Of a stretch of DNA of 64,000 nucleotides, positions 56,858 through 63,017 are shown in pieces. How positions within the stretch are numbered: the first letter of the stretch is position 1; every line of letters starts with the position of its first letter. Location: the IMG/VR virus record IMGVR_UViG_3300042544_002864, positions 1 through 64,000 of that record, one strand, 5' to 3'. A program made the position numbers and the translations under genes. Below the pieces are notes generated by a model, which saw nothing but the letters and a program-made list of their open reading frames with translations, ran no database searches and had not been told where the DNA came from. The stretch is from a virus.

Positions 56858-57700
56858 ATGAAAAAAACCTTAACGTACAATTCTCTCGTTCAAAAAATGA
56901 GGGACTTTTTTTTGCAAAAAAACTTCGTAGAAGTCCCTACACAATCTAGATTATCTATTTTGGCGGCATGTGAAAATCCACACTCAGTAACAACCTTTAA
57001 TTATCAAGGTGAAGTATGGCCTTTACCTCAAACTGGTCAAATGTGGTTAGAATATGAACTACTTAGAAACCCAGAGTGGGAAGGATGTTTCTGTATTTCT
57101 ACATCATACAGACAGGAAAAAGATCCAATTCCTGGTAGACACGAAATGATATTTCCAATGTTCGAATTTGAATCAAAAGGAGGTATGGAAGAATTAAAAA
57201 AATTAGAAGCTGAATTATTAGAACATTTAGGATTTGACGCACCAGTAGAAAGAAACTATGATGATTTATGTCAAGAATACGGAGGAGTAGAAATACTTGA
57301 AGATGAACACGAAAGTAAAATGTGGAAAGAATTAGGACATTGCGTTTCCTTACAAAACTTTCCAATTAGAACATCACCATTCTGGAATATGAGACATGCT
57401 GGAGAAGGAATCTTTAATAAAATTGATGTTATTCTTTTTGGACAAGAAACAATTGGTTCAGCAGAAAGAAGTTGTGATAAAGAATATATGAGAAATCTAT
57501 TTGAAACAATTTCAGAAGGTGGTTATGCTGCTAAATTATTTGAATTATTTGGTGAAGAAAGAGTAAGAAAAGAATTAGATGAATTTTTAGAATTTGAATT
57601 CTTTCCAAGATTCGGTGGTGGTATCGGACTAACAAGATTAGCAAGAGCTTATGAAATGTTACAAGAACTAAAAGAAAAAGAAGTTGAAGAACTAGTATAA
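56858..57700 (+). CDS. class II aminoacyl-tRNA synthetase-like core (AsnRS/AsnA type), no anticodon domain
   Basis: 280 residues. It starts with a helix (LVQKMRDFFLQKNFVEV), then carries motif 2 (YRQEKDPIPGRHEMIF, the Arg and following Glu) and motif 3 (GGGIGLTRLARAYEM). Both are of the Asp/Asn subclass, but the N-terminal OB-fold anticodon-binding domain is absent. Stand-alone cores of this kind include archaeal asparagine synthetase AsnA and enzymes that charge non-tRNA acceptors (PoxA/EpmA type). It may make an aminoacyl-adenylate to modify a protein or small molecule. A terminator follows. Confidence 0.7.
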   Translation: MKKTLTYNSLVQKMRDFFLQKNFVEVPTQSRLSILAACENPHSVTTFNYQGEVWPLPQTGQMWLEYELLRNPEWEGCFCISTSYRQEKDPIPGRHEMIFPMFEFESKGGMEELKKLEAELLEHLGFDAPVERNYDDLCQEYGGVEILEDEHESKMWKELGHCVSLQNFPIRTSPFWNMRHAGEGIFNKIDVILFGQETIGSAERSCDKEYMRNLFETISEGGYAAKLFELFGEERVRKELDEFLEFEFFPRFGGGIGLTRLARAYEMLQELKEKEVEELV

Positions 57701-57702
57701 TT

Positions 57703-57730
57703 AAAAGGGAGTCAATTGACTCCCTTTTTT
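57703..57730 (+). terminator. rho-independent terminator
   Basis: Perfect palindrome AAAAGGGAGTCAATTGACTCCCTTTT with T-run just after the synthetase-like gene. Confidence 0.85.
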
Positions 57731-57741
57731 ATTTTAAAATA

Positions 57742-57753
57742 TTTAATATATAA
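57742..57753 (+). promoter_or_regulatory. late-type promoter motif TTTAATATATAA
   Basis: Exact motif on the plus strand, 20 bases before the ATG of the LamG fibre gene. Confidence 0.6.
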
Positions 57754-57773
57754 ACTATAAAAATAACATTATA

Positions 57774-59351
57774 ATGGCTACAACTAGACCTTTTGCATAT
57801 AATCCAACATTAACACCAATACCAGGAACTGAACAAGTTGGTGATTTGGCTATTGGTTTTCCAACTTCGGGATTTGAAGCTAGTGGAGTACAATGGTGGA
57901 ATGGACCAGATGAAGAATTAGGGTATGTTATATCTAAACCTATTCCTAGTAATACACAACCAACACCGATATTTGACTCAATAGGACACATGACTTTCAG
58001 TACAACATACAAAGGTGTTGATATTGTATTAAGTAATTCGAATCAGACTGCTTTACAACAATTTGGATATATACAATCCGTATTAGCTGAAACACTTATT
58101 AACACTAATAGTCGAGTAATGTTCAGTATTTCTTTATCATTGGCTAATCCACCTGCATTACCTGGAAGTCATTTTGTTGGAATTGGAAGAAAGTCTATGG
58201 ATTTTCAAGGTAGTCCACCATTTGGTAATCAAGCATTTCCAGGTAACGATAATAATAGTATGGGATATTGTAGCGATGGAACTATTTGGTATAATGGAAA
58301 CGTTTATGCTTCCGGTTATACCTTACTTCCTTTTGGAGATGGGGATATAATTGATGTTGTTATTAACACAAACACTGGCGGAATGTGGGTTAGAGTAAAT
58401 GGTGGAGATTGGAATAATGATCCCGCTCAAGATCCTGTAGCTAATCCTAGTTTAGGTATAGAAATCATCAATGCTCCATTTTATCCTGTATTATGTCCAG
58501 GATATGAAGGTACAATGACTATACAAAACACATCAACATACGGAGTTCCTGATGGATATACATTATTAGGAACTAATGGTATGGCTTCCGTTGGATTTTA
58601 CAGAACTGGATTTAATGATAATGAATTTGTTAATTTGGCAAATTCACTTTTAGGATCAAGTTATACTAGCGCTACTGAATCATCAGAGGCACTAACAAAC
58701 AATGGATATTGGAATTCATATACAACATTTTCTCCAGTATTATCTTTAGATGCTGCTTATTATACAAGTGGTGATTGGATAGATTCTATTGGTGGAAAAT
58801 CATTTGTATTATATAATTCACCTACTTGGTCACCAAGTAATGGAGGCCATTTTAACTTTGATACTTCGTTATCACAATCCATAAAATCTTCAACAAGTTT
58901 ACCAAGTATGAGTACTTGGACTGTCGGTGTTTGGCATTATTATACAGGAACAGAGACAGGTGCTGGTCCTTGTATCGTAACTGAAACCTTTATTGGTGGA
59001 GGTATAAATTATTCACTTGGTAAAAATCTTGCACCATTTAGTGTGGGATTCTTTAATGGTGGTTGGAGAATTACTGATGGATATTCATTAACTCCAAATA
59101 ATTGGTATTATATTGTTGGAACTTATGATGGTTCAACTATTAAATTATACGTTAATAATACATTAGTTGATAGTACTAATTATACAGGAACACCAACATC
59201 ATCAGGTGCAGGTATACGATTAATGGAAAGATGGGACTTATCTGATTATTGGGGTGGTAAATTAGCCACCGTTGATATCTATGATAAAGCTTTAAGTAAT
59301 TCAGAAATTGAATCTATTTGGAATTTAACTAAATCGAGATTCGGATTATAA
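57774..59351 (+). CDS. tail fibre or appendage protein with LamG-like domain
   Basis: 525 residues. The N-terminal 290 residues are beta-rich and Gly/Asn-rich, with several SPRY-like or lectin-like segments (GIGRKSMDFQG, GYCSDGTIWYNGNVYASG, GDIIDVVINTNTGGMW). The C-terminal 220 residues are a LamG/concanavalin-like domain with WTVGVWHYY, NNWYYIVGTYDGSTIKLYVN and the end ATVDIYDKALSNSEI, the hallmark LamG strand order. It probably recognises a surface glycan. A single-gene transcription unit with its own late-type motif. Confidence 0.75.
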   Translation: MATTRPFAYNPTLTPIPGTEQVGDLAIGFPTSGFEASGVQWWNGPDEELGYVISKPIPSNTQPTPIFDSIGHMTFSTTYKGVDIVLSNSNQTALQQFGYIQSVLAETLINTNSRVMFSISLSLANPPALPGSHFVGIGRKSMDFQGSPPFGNQAFPGNDNNSMGYCSDGTIWYNGNVYASGYTLLPFGDGDIIDVVINTNTGGMWVRVNGGDWNNDPAQDPVANPSLGIEIINAPFYPVLCPGYEGTMTIQNTSTYGVPDGYTLLGTNGMASVGFYRTGFNDNEFVNLANSLLGSSYTSATESSEALTNNGYWNSYTTFSPVLSLDAAYYTSGDWIDSIGGKSFVLYNSPTWSPSNGGHFNFDTSLSQSIKSSTSLPSMSTWTVGVWHYYTGTETGAGPCIVTETFIGGGINYSLGKNLAPFSVGFFNGGWRITDGYSLTPNNWYYIVGTYDGSTIKLYVNNTLVDSTNYTGTPTSSGAGIRLMERWDLSDYWGGKLATVDIYDKALSNSEIESIWNLTKSRFGL

Positions 59352-59411
59352 TATTTTTTATTTTAAACAAAGTTATTTTTTTATAATAAAAATAAAAAAT
59401 AATTTTTAATA

Positions 59412-60011
59412 ATGATTTTATATATCGAGGGTGTTGTAGGTTGTGGTAAATCAACCTTATCTGAAAAAATTGGAAAAGCATTGGATATACCAGTATTCTA
59501 CGAGCTTCAAAACCAAACTACAATGAATCTTCTTGAAGAATTCTACAAAGATAAAAAAAGATGGGCATTCGCTTTACAAATTCACTTTCTAAATGAAAGA
59601 TTTAGAATGGTTAAAGAGATTCATAAAAATGGAATTGGTATATTAGATCGTTCTATTTTCGGAGATAATATTTTTGCAGAGATGTTAAACGAAGATGGAT
59701 ATATGACCAATGATGAATATGATACTTATAAATCACTATTAAATAATATGTCTCAACATATTAGTGGACCAAATGTTTTACTTTATATTGATTGTGATTT
59801 AGAAACCGCTTTGAAAAGAATTCAAATAAGAGGTAGAGAAATGGAACAATCAGTTGATGAGAGTTATTGGAAAAGATTAAACGAAAAATATACAAAATGG
59901 TATTCAGAATATAACTTATCTGATAAATTTTCAATTGATGCTAACTCATACCATCCAGATAACGATTCTGATATATCTAAGATAACTTCACTGATGAGTT
60001 CGTTTGTTTGA
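59412..60011 (+). CDS. deoxynucleoside kinase
   Basis: 199 residues with P-loop EGVVGCGKSTLS (6-17), the DRSIFGD motif near 76, and the lid LKRIQIRGREME (Arg-rich). The layout matches the dNK family (deoxyadenosine/deoxyguanosine/deoxycytidine kinases) of Bacteroidota and large phages. It phosphorylates deoxynucleosides to feed phage DNA synthesis. Its end overlaps the convergent membrane gene by 24 bases. Confidence 0.87.
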   Translation: MILYIEGVVGCGKSTLSEKIGKALDIPVFYELQNQTTMNLLEEFYKDKKRWAFALQIHFLNERFRMVKEIHKNGIGILDRSIFGDNIFAEMLNEDGYMTNDEYDTYKSLLNNMSQHISGPNVLLYIDCDLETALKRIQIRGREMEQSVDESYWKRLNEKYTKWYSEYNLSDKFSIDANSYHPDNDSDISKITSLMSSFV

Positions 60012-60245
60012 TTTAATTCTATTAAAAGAAGATATGATTATATCTTTAATTTCTTTAATTGGATTATTACCCGAAAATAAGAAATATAACCCAAAGCAGA
60101 ATCCCGCAAGGCAATACAAAACTGAATTGGCTCCTAAGTAAGAACCTGTTAAATTCATTAACATTATTTGTATCGCGTCGAACCCGAACGGATTGAAGAA
60201 CATCCCCATCATTAGAAACAATGTTGCTAGTTTTTGTTTTTTCAT
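59988..60245 (-). CDS. small membrane protein
   Basis: 85 residues with two hydrophobic segments: about 6-22 (LATLFLMMGMFFNPFGF) and 38-57 (GANSVLYCLAGFCFGLYFLF), followed by a basic tail (NRIKSNKRTHQ). It has no recognised family. The 3' end overlaps the deoxynucleoside kinase gene by 24 bases, and an exact late-type motif (60345-60356, minus strand) lies 99 bases upstream, the longest leader seen here. Confidence 0.5.
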   Translation of the reverse strand: MKKQKLATLFLMMGMFFNPFGFDAIQIMLMNLTGSYLGANSVLYCLAGFCFGLYFLFSGNNPIKEIKDIIISSFNRIKSNKRTHQ

Positions 60246-60344
60246 TTTCTATTATACTGGGGCCTGCGTCCATACTTTTTCTCTTTTTTGACTTACATCT
60301 CTCACTCTAAAACACTAAACAACACAATGAGATGCAGTTATAAA

Positions 60345-60356
60345 TTATATATTAAA
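60345..60356 (-). promoter_or_regulatory. late-type promoter motif TTTAATATATAA
   Basis: Exact motif on the minus strand, 99 bases before the ATG of the membrane gene at 60245 and eight bases from the plus-strand motif of the opposite gene. Confidence 0.45.
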
Positions 60357-60363
60357 AATAAAA

Positions 60364-60375
60364 ATTAATATATAA
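60364..60375 (+). promoter_or_regulatory. late-type promoter motif ATTAATATATAA, short spacing
   Basis: One-base variant, 6 bases before the ATG at 60382. Confidence 0.5.
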
Positions 60376-60381
60376 TTTAAT

Positions 60382-60816
60382 ATGAAACATTTAAGAAATT
60401 ACAAACTATTTGAATCCACAATATTTAATAATCAACTTGAGGATATTTTACTTGAGTTATCAGACTTAGGGTATACTTGGAAAATTGAAACAAAAACTTG
60501 GTCACAAGGTCAATTTATGTTGGAACTTACTATTTCAAATACGTCATCTGTTATCAGTAGACTTTCACATGTAAATAAATTTGGTAAGAGAGATAGTAGT
60601 TTAAATGTTGATAACTTTAAGGAGATGTCTGATTGTTTGTTAAGAATAAAAGATTATATGATTTCATCTGGATATGAACCGAGAATATATCGTCACAAAC
60701 ATTTTTATGAATTATTAGAAGCAAGTGATTGGGAAAAACTTGAGAAAGATCCACAACATTATATGATGTCTCCTAATATTGATATTTCTTTTTTTGATGA
60801 AAGTTATACGGTATAA
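60382..60816 (+). CDS. tagged hypothetical protein
   Basis: 144 residues starting MKHLRNYKLFEST, with L-F-E at 9-11. After the tag is ILLELSDLGYTWKIETKTW, a stretch also seen, with changes, in the tagged gene at 48957-49400; both may be members of one family with a short alpha/beta fold. The rest shows no motif. It is the first of two adjacent tagged genes. Confidence 0.55.
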   Translation: MKHLRNYKLFESTIFNNQLEDILLELSDLGYTWKIETKTWSQGQFMLELTISNTSSVISRLSHVNKFGKRDSSLNVDNFKEMSDCLLRIKDYMISSGYEPRIYRHKHFYELLEASDWEKLEKDPQHYMMSPNIDISFFDESYTV

Positions 60817-60843
60817 AAGATTGTGAAATAAATTATATAGAAT

Positions 60844-61494
60844 ATGAAACATCTTAAACAATTCAATGAATCTTCCTCTGAAGATATTAAACAAGACATC
60901 TTAGATAATTTTGCTTATATATCTGATAAGTTTGGAGAACCTGCTATAGGTTCACATAGTTATGGAAAAGGAACAAAATGGAATTTATCTTGGGATATTA
61001 GATTAGACCTTTCTGTTTTACAAGAAGCTACTAAACTTATTCAAAAGTTAAAAGATATTGTAGAAGAAATTGATGATGTCCTTGCAGCTTCTGATAGATT
61101 AGAAAACTATAATATTAATATGAGTTTAACTAATAGTCTTAGAATTGAATTGGTTCCTAAAGATACTGGTGATAACACCTTTAAATTTATTAAAGGATAT
61201 GAAAGTAGAGCTCTTTATGTTAGAATAAATGAAGTGGAAAGATTTTTTAATTCAAGAGGACTTAGAGTAGTTAAGTGGGATAATGAATCTAGTTATGACG
61301 AAGGTAATCAAACTAATGATTTAGAAATAGTTTTAAATAAAAGAGATAATCAAATTATGGCTGAATTTCATGATTTGGTTATGGCTGAATTGAATCTAAT
61401 TGATGATAGAGAATATGTAGTGAGAACACAAGGTGATAGTGTTGTTATATATCCAAATGAAGAAAAATCTTATATAGAAGTTACTACTACTTAA
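60844..61494 (+). CDS. tagged hypothetical protein
   Basis: 216 residues starting MKHLKQFNESSSED, with F-N-E at 7-9. It contains two helical stretches (LQEATKLIQKLKDIVEEIDD) flanked by beta strands (NMSLTNSLRIELVP, YEVVRTQGDSVV-like end). No catalytic motif. It follows the tagged gene at 60382 by 27 bases and overlaps the convergent small gene by eight bases. Packaging inferred from the tag only. Confidence 0.55.
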   Translation: MKHLKQFNESSSEDIKQDILDNFAYISDKFGEPAIGSHSYGKGTKWNLSWDIRLDLSVLQEATKLIQKLKDIVEEIDDVLAASDRLENYNINMSLTNSLRIELVPKDTGDNTFKFIKGYESRALYVRINEVERFFNSRGLRVVKWDNESSYDEGNQTNDLEIVLNKRDNQIMAEFHDLVMAELNLIDDREYVVRTQGDSVVIYPNEEKSYIEVTTT

Positions 61495-61681
61495 CGTAAG
61501 ATTTATAAATTTCAATAGTATCATTTTGGTAACCTTCAAATAGATTTTTCCTATCTAAAGTTGGTCGACTGACACCTAATTGAGTTCCAGAATAAAAAGT
61601 AAATAGCTTGCCTAGATTGACGAATATTTCAATCCTACCTGTAAGTTTCCAACGTACACAAATTGCTGTTTGACTTCTCAT
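61487..61681 (-). CDS. small basic protein
   Basis: 64 residues from the ATG at 61681; a longer frame reaches 61738 but would overlap the coding end of the metallophosphoesterase gene. It contains LGVSRPTLDRKNLF, which could be the end of a helix-turn-helix. It overlaps the tagged gene at 60844 by eight bases at its 3' end. Only the open frame and the basic composition support it, so it is weak. Confidence 0.35.
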   Translation of the reverse strand: MRSQTAICVRWKLTGRIEIFVNLGKLFTFYSGTQLGVSRPTLDRKNLFEGYQNDTIEIYKSYVK

Positions 61682-61692
61682 TTCTATTAAGT

Positions 61693-61723
61693 TATAAAGA
61701 AAGAGAGAGTTAGTCTCTCTCTT
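61693..61723 (-). terminator. terminator hairpin at end of metallophosphoesterase gene
   Basis: AAGAGAGAG / CTCTCTCTT with 5-base loop and a T-rich end on the minus strand, overlapping the last codons of the gene. Confidence 0.6.
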
Positions 61724-62462
61724 CCCAAAGTTCACCAACTCCTAAAAGTCGATGTTTAGTTCCATACATATTCATTACATCACTTTTATGAAAGTGTCCA
61801 TAGTAAGCAAACTCAATATCATTATTCATTTTAACAATATTAAAAGCTTGTGTAACTTGATTTCGTTCAAAAAGTAAATCAGTTCGTAATTCGGTATCAC
61901 CAGTATCTCGTATAATACCTTCTACAAATGCTCCTAAGCTAAAAGTATTGTCAGGTGTACAATAATCTGGACAAGTATGAGTTACCATAATATTGATATC
62001 TCGTAAGTCTTTAATTTTATCTACGTCTAAAACAAACGGCTCATCAGGCCACCAACTTTCAATACCTAAAGTAGTATTTTCAAATATGCCTAATTTTTGT
62101 TTTTTTGTGTAACGCCATTCACGGTCAACACTAACAGCTCCACCAATACAAAGAATATTTTTATCACCTAAGTTAAGTACGGTATAATCTGGAACTAAAT
62201 GAATGTTGGTAAAACCAAATGGATCATTATCAAAGTGAGGTTTGTAGTCATGATTACCACGGATAGCCCATACATGAACATTGTTATTAACAAGTTGTGG
62301 ATGATACATTTCAAGCATACGTTTTTCTTTTTCAACCGTATTAAATCCAACTCCAAAGTCTCCAACTTGAATTATATGTGCATCTTTAATACCATACATC
62401 TTTACATATTGATGTATAACACTAAAATTTCCGTGTATGTCTCCTAAATAAATGATTCTCAT
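61710..62462 (-). CDS. calcineurin-like metallophosphoesterase
   Basis: 250 residues from the ATG at 62462, which lies 4 bases after a host-type -7 box; a longer frame (62477) would begin inside that box. The motifs are IYLGDIHGN (D, H), VGDFGVG (D), IRGNHDYK (N, H), VTHTCPD (H) and YYGHFHKSD (H-x-H). The fold is the class that acts on diadenosine or cyclic nucleotides or on phosphoproteins. Substrate unknown. Probably an early gene. Confidence 0.85.
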   Translation of the reverse strand: MRIIYLGDIHGNFSVIHQYVKMYGIKDAHIIQVGDFGVGFNTVEKEKRMLEMYHPQLVNNNVHVWAIRGNHDYKPHFDNDPFGFTNIHLVPDYTVLNLGDKNILCIGGAVSVDREWRYTKKQKLGIFENTTLGIESWWPDEPFVLDVDKIKDLRDINIMVTHTCPDYCTPDNTFSLGAFVEGIIRDTGDTELRTDLLFERNQVTQAFNIVKMNNDIEFAYYGHFHKSDVMNMYGTKHRLLGVGELWEERD

Positions 62463-62466
62463 AATA

Positions 62467-62474
62467 CAAATATA
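62467..62474 (-). promoter_or_regulatory. host-type -7 box TATATTTG abutting the start codon
   Basis: TAnnTTTG on the minus strand, 4 bases before the ATG at 62462. The same TATATTTGTATTATGAGAA layout precedes the gene at 26034. Confidence 0.55.
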
Positions 62475-62564
62475 CAAATAAAATTCAGATAACCAAAGTT
62501 TATAGTTAATATAATCATGGTGTTACATGATATTAAAACTTTTGTATAATATATTATTATATTA

Positions 62565-62576
62565 TTTTATATATAA
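62565..62576 (+). promoter_or_regulatory. late-type promoter motif TTTTATATATAA, short spacing
   Basis: One-base variant, 6 bases before the ATG at 62583. Confidence 0.5.
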
Positions 62577-62582
62577 GTTGTT

Positions 62583-62975
62583 ATGAAAAAAATAAAAAAC
62601 TTTGAGGCTTTTAACGAGGGATTGGGAAAAGTCGGAAATTACCTGAATGATTTAATCAAAAAAGGTGGTAAAATGGCATCTGATACTTGGGAAGCAACCA
62701 AAAGAGAAAGTCAAGAAACTAAATTAGCTGTTGGTATTTTATCAAAAATGCTAAAAGGGGAAGAAGTTTCTGATAAAGAAAAAAGTTTTTTAAAAGAACA
62801 ATCAAAAGATTTAGCTCGAATAATTCCTTTAGTTGCGGTCTCTGGAATACCTATTCCAATTCCCTTAACCCCTTTGTTAATAATGCTTGGGAAGAAATAT
62901 GGATTTGACTTTCTACCTAAAGATCATCGTGGATTATTAAAAGATGATGAAAAAACTCCTCCAGTAGAAGAATAA
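62583..62975 (+). CDS. tagged LETM1-like protein
   Basis: 130 residues starting MKKIKNFEAFNEGLG (tag, F-E at 7-8). The second half (KEQSKDLARIIPLVAVSGIP, then LTPLLIMLGKKYGFDFLPKDHR) matches a LETM1-like membrane-associated segment: a charged helix, a Pro-rich hydrophobic hairpin and a phenylalanine-rich end. LETM1 proteins are linked to ion exchange or ribosome contact in mitochondria; the phage segment is much shorter, so only the fold resemblance is claimed. A packaged protein with a hydrophobic hairpin might act at the membrane during DNA entry. Confidence 0.55.
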   Translation: MKKIKNFEAFNEGLGKVGNYLNDLIKKGGKMASDTWEATKRESQETKLAVGILSKMLKGEEVSDKEKSFLKEQSKDLARIIPLVAVSGIPIPIPLTPLLIMLGKKYGFDFLPKDHRGLLKDDEKTPPVEE

Positions 62976-63017
62976 TTCATTTTTTCCTTTAATATATACA
63001 AAAAACCACTACAAAAT

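Noticed and set aside
60246-60381. Gap of 136 bases as a possible tRNA or small RNA gene
   Set aside because: No cloverleaf or CCA end can be drawn; it holds two opposed late-type motifs and AT-rich leader.
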